DNA of 64,000 nucleotides from contig JAGWTC010000001.1 in NCBI GenBank assembly GCA_028869135.1, positions 62,001 through 126,000 of the forward strand, written 5' to 3'. Position numbers and translations under genes: made by a program. Positions 1 through 8,772 of the stretch are shown in pieces; the first letter of the stretch is position 1, and each line of letters opens with the position of its first letter. The notes under the pieces are model-generated. The model did no database searches, was not told the origin of the DNA, and saw only the letters and a list, made by a program, of their open reading frames with translations. This DNA comes from Rhodocyclaceae bacterium (GTDB lineage: Bacteria > Pseudomonadota > Gammaproteobacteria > Burkholderiales > Rhodocyclaceae).

Positions 1-1276
1 TCTCCTGCTCCAGGCGCTCGCGGCGCTGGGTCAGCGTATCCAGCGTGCGTCCGGCGTGGCTTTTCTCGGCATCGGCGAGCTTCAGCGCATGCTCGGCCTC
101 GGAATAGGTGCGACGCGCATCGGTCAGTTGGCCGCCGGCGGTTTCGACGAACTCTTCCAGTTGCGGCATGCGCTCGGACGCCTCTTCGTGGCGCATCTTT
201 GCGGCTTCGGCGCGAGCGCCGGCGTTTTCGCGCAGCGACGACCAGCGTTCGGCTTCGCGCGCCAGCTCGGCCTGCTGGCCGCGCCAATGGCCGTCCTCGG
301 TCGTCAGTTGGGCAATACGGGTTTCCAGGCGCTGACGGTTGTCGCGCATATGGCTGATTTCGGATTCGAGACGTTCGACCTCGGACTTGGCCGAATACAT
401 CTCGGCCTGCGCCGCATGCAGCGCATCCGATGCCGAGAAATGCGCTTCGCGCGCATGTTCGACGCGGGCCTCGATCTCTCGCAACTGCGCCGTTTCGCCT
501 TCGACGCGGGTGATGGCCTGTTCGACTTCGAGGTGCAGCTTCTCGGAATCGCGCCGCGCGTCCATGCGCTTCTTGTACCAGAGCAGATTCTGGCGCCCTG
601 TCATCTGCGACTGCAGATCGCGGTACTGGCGCGCCACTTCGGCCTGGCCTTCGAGGCGCACGATCTGGTTGTCGAGCTCGCCGCGGATATCGTCGACGCG
701 GGCGAGGTTTTCGCGCGCATCCTCAAGACGGTTTTCCGTCTCGCGGCGGCGCTCCTTGTACTTGGTCACACCGGCGGCTTCTTCGAGGAAGCCGCGCAGC
801 TCGTCGGGCTTGGCCTCGACGATACGCGCGATCATGCCCTGGCCGATGATGGCGTAGGAACGCGGCCCCAGGCCGGTACCCAGAAACAGGTCGATGATGT
901 CGCGGCGGCGGACGTTGAGGTTGTTGATGTAGTAATTCGAGTTGCCGTCACGATCGAGCACACGCCGCACCGTGATCTCGGCGTATTGCGACCACTGTCC
1001 GGCCGCCTTGCCGTCGGCGTTGTCAAAGAAGAGTTCGACGCTGCAACGGCTGACTTCCTTGCGCGTGCCCGAACCCTTGAAGATCACGTCCTGAATCGAT
1101 TCGCCGCGCAGCTCCGATGCCTTGGACTCGCCAAGCACCCAGCGCGCCGCGTCGATGATGTTGGACTTGCCGCAACCGTTGGGGCCGACAATGCCGCCCA
1201 GATTGCCCGGGAACAGCACGGTGGTGGGATCGACGAAGGACTTGAAGCCGGAAAGTTTGAGTTTGGTTAGACGCAC
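1..1276 (-). CDS. smc: Chromosome segregation ATPase SMC, N-terminal part (partial)
   Basis: Translating the minus strand from a GTG at 1276 gives an SMC head that runs off the left edge, so only about 425 codons are present. The start reads [20 protein letters not shown]. The Walker A motif GPNGCGKS sits near residues 31-38, and the conserved [20 protein letters not shown] block near residue 150 leads into a long charged coiled coil. SMC forms the condensin-like complex with ScpA and ScpB, whose genes lie in this window at 30.2-31.8 kb. The GTG start coincides exactly with the family N-terminus. queF is divergent. Confidence 0.95.
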   Translation of the reverse strand, partial: MRLTKLKLSGFKSFVDPTTVLFPGNLGGIVGPNGCGKSNIIDAARWVLGESKASELRGESIQDVIFKGSGTRKEVSRCSVELFFDNADGKAAGQWSQYAEITVRRVLDRDGNSNYYINNLNVRRRDIIDLFLGTGLGPRSYAIIGQGMIARIVEAKPDELRGFLEEAAGVTKYKERRRETENRLEDARENLARVDDIRGELDNQIVRLEGQAEVARQYRDLQSQMTGRQNLLWYKKRMDARRDSEKLHLEVEQAITRVEGETAQLREIEARVEHAREAHFSASDALHAAQAEMYSAKSEVERLESEISHMRDNRQRLETRIAQLTTEDGHWRGQQAELAREAERWSSLRENAGARAEAAKMRHEEASERMPQLEEFVETAGGQLTDARRTYSEAEHALKLADAEKSHAGRTLDTLTQRRERLEQE

Positions 1277-1320
1277 GGCAGTATCTGAGGTGGATGGTCT
1301 GGTCGTAACTGATCTGAACA

Positions 1321-1347
1321 AAAGGCTGCAAAACCGCTGCAGCCTTT
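1321..1347. repeat. Perfect 10-bp hairpin in the smc/queF intergenic region
   Basis: AAAGGCTGCA and TGCAGCCTTT flank a 7-nt loop. On the minus strand it lies in the presumed smc leader, about 45 nt before the start codon. There is no adjacent T-run, so it is not a clear terminator. A second short GC hairpin follows near 1352. Confidence 0.5.
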
Positions 1348-1386
1348 CGCAAGCCGGCCCACCGGCTGGGGGCATAGGCACTGTGC

Positions 1387-1394
1387 ATTATAAT
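1387..1394. promoter_or_regulatory. Shared palindromic -10 element for smc and queF
   Basis: ATTATAAT reads as TATAAT on both strands and lies between the divergent genes. Toward queF it predicts a start near 1401, which makes the in-frame ATG at 1398 unlikely and favours ATG 1449. The -35 elements are weak on both sides, so this is a candidate only. Confidence 0.4.
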
Positions 1395-1448
1395 CCCATG
1401 CCATCAGCCGACAGTCCGAGCGGCTTCAGTTTTCCTGACAGGTTTTTT

Positions 1449-1883
1449 ATGACAACCAAACGCCCCCCCAAGGTCGACGCCAAGACGCTGGAGACCTTCC
1501 CCAACCCAGCACCGCACCGGGATTACCAGATTCACATGGAAATCCCTGAATTTACATGCCTTTGCCCCAAGACCGGCCAACCTGACTTTGCCGTCCTGAC
1601 CCTCGACTACATCGCCGACAAGCTCTGCGTCGAGTTGAAGAGCCTCAAGCTCTACACTTGGAGCTTCCGCGAGGAAGGTCATTTCCACGAGGACGTCACC
1701 AACCGCATCCTCGACGACCTGGTCAAGGCCACCAAGCCCCGCTACATGCGCCTGACCGCCAGGTTCTACGTGCGTGGCGGCATCTTCACCAATGTCGTGG
1801 CCGAGCACCGCAAGAAAGGCTGGAAACCGGAACCCCGCGTGGAGCTTGCCGAATTCGCGCAACAGTCGAACACACGCGGCTGA
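1449..1883 (+). CDS. queF: NADPH-dependent 7-cyano-7-deazaguanine (preQ0) reductase, QueF type I
   Basis: The 144-residue product matches the short unimodular QueF form, which reduces preQ0 to preQ1 in queuosine synthesis. The motif [14 protein letters not shown] (about 34-47) carries the thioimide-forming Cys39 and the proton-donor Asp46 seven residues on. The QueF signature ELKSLKLY (about 64) and the substrate-binding [11 protein letters not shown] follow. An in-frame ATG at 1398 would add 17 residues, but it lies at the predicted transcription start. The other que genes are not in this window, and I see no recognisable preQ1 riboswitch upstream. Confidence 0.95.
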   Translation: MTTKRPPKVDAKTLETFPNPAPHRDYQIHMEIPEFTCLCPKTGQPDFAVLTLDYIADKLCVELKSLKLYTWSFREEGHFHEDVTNRILDDLVKATKPRYMRLTARFYVRGGIFTNVVAEHRKKGWKPEPRVELAEFAQQSNTRG

Positions 1884-1910
1884 TAAGCCCTTAACCGGCC
1901 TCGCCGGGCC

Positions 1911-1939
1911 AAAAAAATCCAGCTACGGCTGGATTTTTT
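1911..1939 (+). terminator. Rho-independent terminator after queF
   Basis: ATCCAGC and GCTGGAT form a stem around a TACG loop. It is flanked by an A-run on the left and six T on the right, so it works best in the queF direction. Confidence 0.85.
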
Positions 1940-1989
1940 GTTTCATTTATCGCCAAAACAGTAGCGATCAGAATAAATTTCGCTCCGAG

Positions 1990-2119
1990 TAAAGGTGTTT
2001 TGTGAAGAGGTGCCACTCGACACATCACCTTGTTATTGGGCATCATGAACCATTCAATTCATGCACCCGGACAAAAACCTCAGATTGCCTTGCCCTTTGT
2101 CGTCTACTTCACGTTAGGC
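1990..2119 (+). other. Degenerate integron-like sequence before the first cassette ORF
   Basis: The stretch ends in GTTAGGC (2113-2119), a match to the attC core GTTRRRY, five bases before the ATG at 2125. A second, weaker core-like GTTATTG lies at about 2032. The upstream partner half-site cannot be placed with confidence. I read this as the decayed 3' end of a preceding attC. Confidence 0.4.
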
Positions 2120-2124
2120 ACGGA

Positions 2125-2346
2125 ATGGATACTGTTCTTCACTTTCTTTTTTGGGCAGTCATCGAGACCGTACTTTTTCGGCTTGGGCGTGTTGCTCTAC
2201 GCGTTATTAGCATTGGCCGCGTTCGTTTAGAAAAGCCGACACCTTTCCAGGTTTTCATCGTTGCAGGGTTTGGTTTCCTGGTTGTGCTCGGTGTAGTTTT
2301 GGTAATTGCTTCGGTGGCCGTAGCCCATGTACCAATCTCTGCCTAA
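2125..2346 (+). CDS. Small hydrophobic cassette-encoded protein
   Basis: 73 residues with two hydrophobic segments: an N-terminal one (TVLHFLFWAVIETVLF), a basic linker with GRVALRVISIGRVRL, and a strong one near 48-66. No family is recognised with certainty. The start lies six bases after a GTTAGGC core, and the TAA stop overlaps the GCCTAAC half of the downstream attC, the usual layout of an integron cassette. An overlapping ORF in another frame (2045-2230, also hydrophobic) is less likely because it ignores both boundaries. A frameshifted longer protein joining the two frames cannot be excluded. Confidence 0.55.
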   Translation: MDTVLHFLFWAVIETVLFRLGRVALRVISIGRVRLEKPTPFQVFIVAGFGFLVVLGVVLVIASVAVAHVPISA

Positions 2347-2415
2347 CCCTTTGGTCAAGCGGGACCGTCTTCCGGCGTGCTGCCTCCAGCCGGCCCCTTA
2401 CCTCCAACGTTAGCC
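2341..2415 (+). other. Integron attC recombination site
   Basis: R'' GCCTAAC (2341-2347) and R' GTTAGCC (2409-2415) are near complements. Inside them, TCAAGCGGGACCG pairs with CCGGCCCCTT, leaving one unpaired C, the extrahelical base that sets strand choice in attC sites. Length is 75 bp, within the family range. The stop codon of the upstream ORF lies in R'' and the next ORF starts seven bases after R'. No integrase gene is within the window. Confidence 0.75.
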
Positions 2416-2421
2416 ATACCT

Positions 2422-2748
2422 ATGCTGCATCGCGCCATCGTTTCAATCGGGCTTGCTCTGGTGTTGTTGATAGGAGCTTTTCTTTTGTTCGCTGCTTTGG
2501 TCTCCCTCTCCAGCGATACAAGCCGGCCCGAATGGTTAATTATTTCGGCCTATTCGATTTTTGCCTGGCCGTTACACCTTTTTTCTCGCCTCCTTCCGAA
2601 CACCAGTTGCGTTGATGGTCACGAAATCTGTAGTTACGGCAGTGAGGTCTATCTTGCAACCGCAATCACGCTACCGTTGATCTACTCATCGGTTATCTAC
2701 TGTGTTCTGAGCTGGAGGGAGCGTTGTGCTTCAAAACCCCTTGCCTAG
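2422..2748 (+). CDS. Second cassette-encoded membrane protein of unknown function
   Basis: 108 residues with about three hydrophobic segments: near 5-25, near 38-52, and near 78-97. A Cys pair lies in the central polar loop (NTSCVDGHEIC). The product is not recognised. The ATG is seven bases after the attC core GTTAGCC, and the TAG stop overlaps a GCCTAGC half-site, so gene plus site has the organisation of an integron cassette. The base composition is more AT-rich than the flanking chromosome. Confidence 0.6.
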   Translation: MLHRAIVSIGLALVLLIGAFLLFAALVSLSSDTSRPEWLIISAYSIFAWPLHLFSRLLPNTSCVDGHEICSYGSEVYLATAITLPLIYSSVIYCVLSWRERCASKPLA

Positions 2749-2790
2749 CCCTTCGTATATGGACTCCCACGGTAAGTAAAGGGTTTGATC
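2743..2790 (+). other. Degenerate or truncated attC after the second cassette
   Basis: GCCTAGCCCTT at 2743-2753 closely resembles the 5' half of an attC, and its complement AAGGGTTTGAT follows near 2780. The inner arms are missing and the 3' core does not fit GTTRRRY well. I take it as a decayed site. Confidence 0.4.
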
Positions 2791-3030
2791 GTTTTGTGGG
2801 CATTGGGGCGTGCGTCTGCAGTCGCATCACCGCAAGGGTGCTGCCTTTGTATCCGGCATCAGTTTTGGGACACAATGCCCGCCAACGAAACCGTTTCTAA
2901 TCAAACCGCTAAAACACCCTGCTTCGTTACGGCTTGAGCCTCCGCTTGCCGCGTCAATAGCCGATTCGCTTAGACGAAAAAAGGGCGATGCCATTGGCAT
3001 CGCCCTTTTTTGCTCAGACATCGATCTGGG
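2791..3030. other. Non-coding stretch between cassette remnant and MFS gene
   Basis: About 240 bases without a convincing gene. A minus-strand ORF (2827-3021) runs through the terminator and is probably spurious, although the DNA under it has the look of a dispersed repeat. Only the terminator at 2975-3012 is supported. Confidence 0.4.
2975..3012. terminator. Bidirectional terminator downstream of the MFS gene
   Basis: GGGCGATGCC and GGCATCGCCC pair around an ATT loop, with A and T runs on either side. It terminates the MFS gene on the minus strand and would also stop read-through from the cassette remnant. Confidence 0.85.
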
Positions 3031-4371
3031 TCAGTTTTCCACGCTGCCGGCGGTCTTCTTGTTGTACATGTAGAGCGCGATCAGGGTACAGACCACGCCC
3101 GACATCACGTAGGCGCCCACGGCCACGGTGCCGAACTTGACTGCCAGCCCGAGGGCGACCAGCGGCGCGAAGGCGGCGCCGATCAACCAGCCGATGTCGG
3201 CGGTCAGGGCGGCGCCAGTGTAGCGATAACGGCGCGGGAAGCTGCCTGAGACCACACCGTGCGACTGGCCGTACGACAGGCCCAGCAGGATGAAGCCGAT
3301 CAGGATGAAGGTGTTCTGCGAGCCCGCGCCACCCGTGAGCAGACTGGGTACGAAGAAGCTGAACACGCCGATCAGGATCGCCACTGCGCTCAGCGTTCTG
3401 ACGCGGCCGATGCGGTCGGCAATGAAGCCGGACGCAAGAATCGCGATGATGGCCAGCAGCGCGCCCACCAGTTGCACGGTCAAGACCTGGTTGTCCGACT
3501 CCACCATGCCCAGGGGCACCCAGGACAGGGGGAAGACCGTTACCAGATGGAACAGCGCATAGGTGGCCAGCGACGAGAAGGCGCCGATCAGGATGTTGCC
3601 GCTTTGCGCGTTGATCAGTTCCTTGGCGTTGGTCGGCTCAAGCTCGCTTTTTTCCAGCATGCGGCTGAAGTCCTCGGCGACGACAAGGCGCAGGCGGGCG
3701 AACAGTGCGACGACGTTGATGGCAAAAGCCACGAAGAAGGGATAGCGCCATCCCCAGTCGACGAAGTCGCTCTTGGACAGGGTGCCGTTCAGATAGAGAA
3801 AGAGTCCGGCCGCCAGTATGAAGCCGACCGGTGCGCCGAGCTGCCCCAGCATGGCGTACCAGCCCCGCCGACTCGGCGGCGCGTTGATGGCCAATAACGA
3901 AGGCAGGCCGTCCCAGGTGCCGCCGACGGCGATGCCCTGCAAGGTGCGCAGGAGGACGAGCATGAAGATGGCCGTGCCGCCGGCGGTAGCGTAGTCGGGC
4001 AGGAAGCCCACGCTCACGGTCGCCGTGCCGAGCAGGAACAGCGCGGCGGTCAGCTTGCCGCTGCGCCCCCAGCGCCTTTGCAGGGACATGAACAGTGCGG
4101 TCCCCAGCGGTCGCGCCAGGAATGCCAGAGAAAAAATTACGAAACTCAACAGGATGCCGTCGATCGTGTCCTTGTGCGGAAAGAAGACGGTCGGGAAGAC
4201 CAGCACCGACGCCAGGCCGAATACGAAAAAGTCGAAATACTCCGACGTTCGCCCGATCACCACGCCGACTGCAATTTCGCCGGGGGTGACATGAGAGTCG
4301 GCTTCCGGCGCGCGCCAGATGGCTTCGTCCATGCTATCGGGGTTGGAAAACGCTTGAGTCATGGTAACCAT
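3031..4371 (-). CDS. MFS transporter, metabolite:H+ symporter (MHS) type
   Basis: 446 residues with about 12 membrane spans. The segment GRTSEYFDFFVFGL in the first span is the MHS-family signature (compare ShiA, KgtP and ProP), and GFIADRIGRVRT after the seventh span is the repeat of the MFS loop motif. It should be a proton-coupled importer of an organic acid or osmolyte, but the substrate cannot be read from sequence. Start ATG 4371 has GAGGGAAACC in front; a second ATG three codons on is possible. It is a single gene with its own terminator. Confidence 0.85.
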   Translation of the reverse strand: MVTMTQAFSNPDSMDEAIWRAPEADSHVTPGEIAVGVVIGRTSEYFDFFVFGLASVLVFPTVFFPHKDTIDGILLSFVIFSLAFLARPLGTALFMSLQRRWGRSGKLTAALFLLGTATVSVGFLPDYATAGGTAIFMLVLLRTLQGIAVGGTWDGLPSLLAINAPPSRRGWYAMLGQLGAPVGFILAAGLFLYLNGTLSKSDFVDWGWRYPFFVAFAINVVALFARLRLVVAEDFSRMLEKSELEPTNAKELINAQSGNILIGAFSSLATYALFHLVTVFPLSWVPLGMVESDNQVLTVQLVGALLAIIAILASGFIADRIGRVRTLSAVAILIGVFSFFVPSLLTGGAGSQNTFILIGFILLGLSYGQSHGVVSGSFPRRYRYTGAALTADIGWLIGAAFAPLVALGLAVKFGTVAVGAYVMSGVVCTLIALYMYNKKTAGSVEN

Positions 4372-4550
4372 GGTTTCCCTCCTGTCTTATTGTGGGATTT
4401 CAGTTTGCATCTCGCCGGCTCTTCCTGAAATGAGAAACAGGCGTACTTATAGTCCCATAAATATTCAGAATATAAAAGTGCCGCGAATTTTTCTGGAGCG
4501 CCTACCCTTTGGGTTAGCATGCGCGCCGCTCAAAAGCAATAATCCGATTG

Positions 4551-4579
4551 GTCTAGCGCACTAGGACAAAATGTCTAGT
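4551..4579. promoter_or_regulatory. CTAG-rich inverted/direct repeat cluster upstream of cyoA
   Basis: Three CTAG tetramers occur in about 28 bp in the arrangement GTCTAG-CGCA-CTAGGAC and then AAAATGTCTAG. The first two form an inverted repeat. ACTAGGACA and TGTCTAGT form a second one. It lies 45-70 bases before the cyoA start, where an operator is expected. The binding protein is unknown. Confidence 0.4.
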
Positions 4580-4623
4580 TCCCGAACGCGAGCCAATCCC
4601 TTAGATTCCGAAAGTTCCCCAAC

Positions 4624-5694
4624 ATGTTCAACTTTCCAGCCATGCCCCGACTCAAGCTAATTACAATCCCGGGCCTGTTCTGCGCCCTTCTGCTTTCCGG
4701 CTGCAACATGGTGCTGCTGTCCCCTTCGGGCGACATCGCCGTGCAGCAAAAGGACATCATGCTCATCTCCGTATGGCTGATGCTCATCGTCATCGTGCCG
4801 GTGATGTTCCTGACCCTGCTGTTTGCATGGAAATACCGCTCGACGAATACCGAGGCCACCTACAGCCCCGAATGGCACCACTCCACCATTCTCGAACTGG
4901 TGATCTGGTCCGTGCCGCTGATAATCATCATCGCGCTGGGCGCCGTTACCTGGGTATCGACGCACTCGCTCGACCCCTATCGCCCGATCGAACGCATTTC
5001 CGAAGGCCGCAACATCCCGATGGATGCCAAGCCGCTGGTGATCGAGGTCGTCGCCATGGACTGGAAGTGGCTGTTCATCTACCCCGAGCAGAACATTGCC
5101 CTGGTCAACGAACTGGCGGCGCCGGTCGATCGTCCGATCGAGTTCCGCATCACCTCGACGACCATGATGAATTCGCTGTACATCCCCGCACTGGCCGGCC
5201 AGATCTACGCCATGCCGGGCATGCAGACCCAGTTGCACGCCGTCATCAACAAGGCCGGCGACTACGAAGGCTTTTCCGGCAACTACAGCGGCGCGGGCTT
5301 CTCGCACATGCGTTTCCGCTTTCACGGCGTGAGCGAAGCCGAATTCGCGCAGTGGGTTGAACAGAATCGCAAGGAAGGCAGCGACCTGACCCGCGAGGCT
5401 TACCTGAAGCTCGAGCAGCCGTCCGAACGCGAGCCGGTGCAGCGCTTCGCCAAGGTCGACGCCAATCTCTTCGACGCCGTCCTGAACCGTTGCGTCGAAT
5501 CGAACCGCATGTGCATCAAGGACATGGTCGCCATCGACCGCAAGGGCGGCATGGGCGAGTCCGGCACGCACAACCTCGCCTCGAACGCCATGATCGGCCG
5601 CCGTATCGGCCTCGACCTCGCTTCGCAGAAGACCTATGTCGGCACTCTGTGCGCCCCCCAGGCGCAGGCCGATGCCAAGAGCAAGGTCCTCTGA
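4624..5694 (+). CDS. cyoA: Cytochrome bo3-type ubiquinol oxidase subunit II
   Basis: 356 residues. A lipoprotein signal ends in LLSGC (Cys about 27), followed by two membrane helices (about 45-68 and 92-112) and a periplasmic cupredoxin domain. The CuA ligand cluster of cytochrome c oxidases is replaced by SGNYSGAGFSHM, which marks a quinol oxidase. It docks with CyoB in the inner membrane. It is the first gene of cyoABCD. Start ATG 4624 is taken, though ATG 4642 (MPRLKL) also gives a complete lipoprotein signal, and neither has a good ribosome binding site. Confidence 0.95.
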   Translation: MFNFPAMPRLKLITIPGLFCALLLSGCNMVLLSPSGDIAVQQKDIMLISVWLMLIVIVPVMFLTLLFAWKYRSTNTEATYSPEWHHSTILELVIWSVPLIIIIALGAVTWVSTHSLDPYRPIERISEGRNIPMDAKPLVIEVVAMDWKWLFIYPEQNIALVNELAAPVDRPIEFRITSTTMMNSLYIPALAGQIYAMPGMQTQLHAVINKAGDYEGFSGNYSGAGFSHMRFRFHGVSEAEFAQWVEQNRKEGSDLTREAYLKLEQPSEREPVQRFAKVDANLFDAVLNRCVESNRMCIKDMVAIDRKGGMGESGTHNLASNAMIGRRIGLDLASQKTYVGTLCAPQAQADAKSKVL

Positions 5695-5739
5695 GACTCG
5701 CGCGAATTCCAGCTTTATAACCTTGAGTAGATAATCGAG

Positions 5740-7743
5740 ATGTCTGAACACTTCGACCTGAGCAAAATGATCTTCGGTCGGCTCTCCTGGGAAGCCATTC
5801 CCTATCATGAGCCCATCCTGATCTTCACCTTCATCGGCGTCATTCTCGGCGGCATCGTCGTCGTCGGCGCATTGAGCTATTTCAAGCTGTGGGGCCCGCT
5901 GTGGCGTAACTGGATCACCAGCATCGACCACAAGAAGATCGGCATCATGTACATGATCCTCGGTCTGGTCATGTTCGTGCGCGGCTTCGCCGACGCGCTC
6001 ATGATGCGCGGCCAGCAAGCCCTGTCCTTCGGCGACAACATGGGCTACCTGCCGCCGCACCACTACGATCAGGTCTTCACCGCCCACGGCGTGATCATGA
6101 TCTTCTTCTTCGCGATGCCCATCGTGACCGGCCTGATGAACTACATCGTGCCGCTGCAGATCGGCGCGCGCGACGTGTCCTTCCCCTTCCTCAACAACTT
6201 CAGCTTCTGGATGACCGCCTCGGGCGCCGCGCTGGTGATGGTGTCGCTGTTTGTCGGCGAATTCGCCAAGACCGGCTGGCTGGCCTACCCGCCGCTGTCC
6301 GGCATCATGCAGAGCCCGGACGTGGGGGTCGACTACTACATCTGGGCCCTGCAGATCGCGGGCGTCGGGACACTGCTGTCGGGGGTCAATCTGATCGTCA
6401 CCATCATCAAGATGCGCGCACCCGGCATGACCATGATGAAGATGCCCGTCTTCACCTGGACCGCCCTCTGCACCAACATCCTGATCGTCGCCGCCTTCCC
6501 GATCCTTACCGCCGTGCTGGCCATGCTGTCGTGCGACCGTTACCTCGACACCAACTTCTTCACCAGCGATCTCGGCGGCTCCGCCATGCTGTACGTGAAC
6601 CTGATCTGGATCTGGGGCCACCCCGAGGTGTACATCCTGGTGCTGCCGGTCTTCGGCATTTTCTCCGAAGTCGTCGCCACCTTCTGCAAGAAGCGCCTGT
6701 TCGGCTACACCTCGATGGTGTACGCGACCGTGGTCATCACCATCCTGTCGTACATCGTCTGGCTGCACCACTTCTTCACCATGGGTGCGGGCGCCAGCGT
6801 GAACTCCTTCTTCGGCATCTCGACGATGATCATCTCGATCCCGACCGGGGCCAAGCTGTTCAACTGGCTGTTCACCATGTACCACGGCCGTATCCGCTTC
6901 GAGCTGCCGATGGTCTGGACCGTGGGCTTCATGGTCACCTTCGTGATCGGCGGCATGACCGGCGTGATGCTGGCCGTGCCGGCAGCCGACTTTGTGCTGC
7001 ACAACAGCCTGTTCCTGATCGCCCACTTCCATAACGTCATCATCGGCGGTGTGGTGTTCGGCGCCTTCGCCGCAATCAACTACTGGTTCCCCAAGGCCTT
7101 CGGCTTCAAGCTGGACTACAAGTGGGGCCTGGCCTCCTTCTGGTTCTGGTTCGTCGGCTTCTGGGTCGCCTTCACGCCGCTCTATGTGCTGGGCTTCATG
7201 GGCGTCACCCGCCGCATGAGCCACTTCGACGACCCTTCGCTGCAGATCTGGTTCCAGATCGCTGCCGTCGGCGGCCTGCTGGTTGCACTGGGCATTGCCT
7301 GCTTCTTCATCCAGATCGGCGTGAGCTTCATGAACCGCAAAAAGCTGGCCGACGTGACCGGCGATCCGTGGGACGGCCGCACGCTGGAGTGGTCGACCTC
7401 CTCGCCCCCGCCGGACTACAACTTCGCCTTCACGCCTGTCGTGCATGAGCAGGATGCCTGGTTCGACATGAAGAAGAACGGCTTCAAGCGCCCGACCGAA
7501 GGCTTCATCGCCATCCACATGCCGAAGAATACCGGCGCCGGCTTCATCCTGGCCATGATCAGCGCCGCCATCGGCTTCGCCCTGATCTGGCACATGTGGC
7601 TGCCCGTCATTGTCTGCTTCGCGGCGCTGATTGCAGCCGTCATCATCCATACCTTCAACTACAACCGCGACTATCACATCCCCGCCGATGAAGTCGTCGC
7701 TGTCGAAAACGAACGTACTCGCCTGCTCTCCAGCCATGTCTAA
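5740..7743 (+). CDS. cyoB: Cytochrome bo3-type ubiquinol oxidase subunit I
   Basis: 667 residues, full length for Cyo[16 protein letters not shown] contains the Arg, Asp and Gln of the high-affinity quinol site. The low-spin haem ligand lies in [10 protein letters not shown], the CuB and His-Tyr crosslink region is [14 protein letters not shown], followed by WLHHFFTMG and the haem ligands in [12 protein letters not shown]. It reduces O2 to water at the haem o-CuB centre while pumping protons. Its stop overlaps the start of cyoC. No heme O synthase (cyoE) follows, so haem O must come from a gene elsewhere. Confidence 0.98.
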   Translation: MSEHFDLSKMIFGRLSWEAIPYHEPILIFTFIGVILGGIVVVGALSYFKLWGPLWRNWITSIDHKKIGIMYMILGLVMFVRGFADALMMRGQQALSFGDNMGYLPPHHYDQVFTAHGVIMIFFFAMPIVTGLMNYIVPLQIGARDVSFPFLNNFSFWMTASGAALVMVSLFVGEFAKTGWLAYPPLSGIMQSPDVGVDYYIWALQIAGVGTLLSGVNLIVTIIKMRAPGMTMMKMPVFTWTALCTNILIVAAFPILTAVLAMLSCDRYLDTNFFTSDLGGSAMLYVNLIWIWGHPEVYILVLPVFGIFSEVVATFCKKRLFGYTSMVYATVVITILSYIVWLHHFFTMGAGASVNSFFGISTMIISIPTGAKLFNWLFTMYHGRIRFELPMVWTVGFMVTFVIGGMTGVMLAVPAADFVLHNSLFLIAHFHNVIIGGVVFGAFAAINYWFPKAFGFKLDYKWGLASFWFWFVGFWVAFTPLYVLGFMGVTRRMSHFDDPSLQIWFQIAAVGGLLVALGIACFFIQIGVSFMNRKKLADVTGDPWDGRTLEWSTSSPPPDYNFAFTPVVHEQDAWFDMKKNGFKRPTEGFIAIHMPKNTGAGFILAMISAAIGFALIWHMWLPVIVCFAALIAAVIIHTFNYNRDYHIPADEVVAVENERTRLLSSHV

Positions 7744-8368
7744 TACGCACACCGCAACCGCCGCTGGCATCCGCACCAGCGAAAGCTACTACCTCAAGGA
7801 AGAGCACCATCCGGAGAACGGAACCATGCTCGGGTTCTGGATGTACCTGATGAGCGACTGCCTGTTGTTCGCCATGCTGTTCGCCGCCTACGGCGTGCTC
7901 GGCCGCCATTACGCGGCCGGCCCGTCCGGCGCCGACCTGTTCGACCTGAAGCTGGTCGCGGTGAACACGGCCTTCCTGCTGCTCTCGTCCATCACCTACG
8001 GCTTCGCCATGCTGGCGATGCACTCGAAGCGCCTCGGCAAGACACTGTTCTGGCTGGGCATCACCGGGATCTTCGGCCTCGCCTTCCTGAGCCTGGAAAT
8101 CTACGAGTTCGTGCACCTGATCCACGAAGGCGCAGGCCCGCAGCGCAGCGCGTTCCTGACCTCCTTCTTCGCTCTGGTCGGCACGCACGGCCTGCACGTC
8201 ACCTTCGGCACGATCTGGCTGGTCACGTTGATGTTCCAGCTCAAGAAGCACGGTCTGGTCCCCGAAAACAAGCGCCGCATGAACTGCCTGTCGCTGTTCT
8301 GGCACTTCCTCGACGTCGTCTGGATCGGCGTATTCACCTTTGTCTATCTGATGGGAACCCTCGTATGA
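7736..8368 (+). CDS. cyoC: Cytochrome bo3-type ubiquinol oxidase subunit III
   Basis: 210 residues with five predicted helices, as in CyoC. The conserved segments [31 protein letters not shown] and [14 protein letters not shown] are present. It stabilises subunit I and the proton entry path. The ATG overlaps the last codons of cyoB by 8 bases, which implies translational coupling. A longer reading frame upstream is only overlap with cyoB. Confidence 0.97.
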   Translation: MSNTHTATAAGIRTSESYYLKEEHHPENGTMLGFWMYLMSDCLLFAMLFAAYGVLGRHYAAGPSGADLFDLKLVAVNTAFLLLSSITYGFAMLAMHSKRLGKTLFWLGITGIFGLAFLSLEIYEFVHLIHEGAGPQRSAFLTSFFALVGTHGLHVTFGTIWLVTLMFQLKKHGLVPENKRRMNCLSLFWHFLDVVWIGVFTFVYLMGTLV

Positions 8369-8757
8369 GCAACCATAACCACGACGCCCACGCTCATCAC
8401 GGCGATCACGATCACCACGAAGACGACACCCCCCACGGCAGCCTCTACGACTATGTCGTCGGTTTCGTCCTGTCCGTCATCCTGACCGCGATCCCGTTCT
8501 GGCTGGTCATGGGCAAGGTCATCGACGACAAGACTGTGCTGTCCCTGATCCTGCTCGGCATCGGCGCCGTCCAGATCGTGGTGCACATGGTGTACTTCCT
8601 GCACATGAGCCCGAAGTCGCAAGGCGGCTGGAACTTGATGGCGCTGATCTTCACGCTCGTACTGGTCGTCATCACCATGGCCGGCTCGATGTGGGTCATG
8701 TACCACCTGCACAGCAACATGATGCCCATGCCCGTCAACATGAACAGCATGCCCTGA
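8365..8757 (+). CDS. cyoD: Cytochrome bo3-type ubiquinol oxidase subunit IV
   Basis: 130 residues. An N-terminal His/Asp-rich tail (about 1-25, with clusters such as HAHHGDHDHHEDD) precedes three membrane helices and the CyoD motif VQIVVHMVYFLHM. It overlaps cyoC by the ATGA arrangement. CyoD assists CuB binding to subunit I. The His-rich tail is more marked than in E. coli and might bind metal, which is inference. Confidence 0.95.
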   Translation: MSNHNHDAHAHHGDHDHHEDDTPHGSLYDYVVGFVLSVILTAIPFWLVMGKVIDDKTVLSLILLGIGAVQIVVHMVYFLHMSPKSQGGWNLMALIFTLVLVVITMAGSMWVMYHLHSNMMPMPVNMNSMP

Positions 8758-8772
8758 CGAAAGCCGCATCAC

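Noticed and set aside
1277-1448. preQ1 riboswitch upstream of queF
   Set aside because: Hairpins are present, but the conserved preQ1 aptamer sequence and its A-rich tail are not seen.
2045-2230. Hydrophobic 61-residue ORF overlapping the first cassette gene
   Set aside because: It ignores the cassette boundaries (GTTAGGC and the stop in attC) that the other frame respects. It could still be part of a frameshifted gene.
4657-7776. Minus-strand ORF of 1039 codons opposite cyoAB
   Set aside because: Acidic and His-rich composition typical of the antisense of GC-rich membrane genes. The plus strand is unambiguous cyoA and cyoB.
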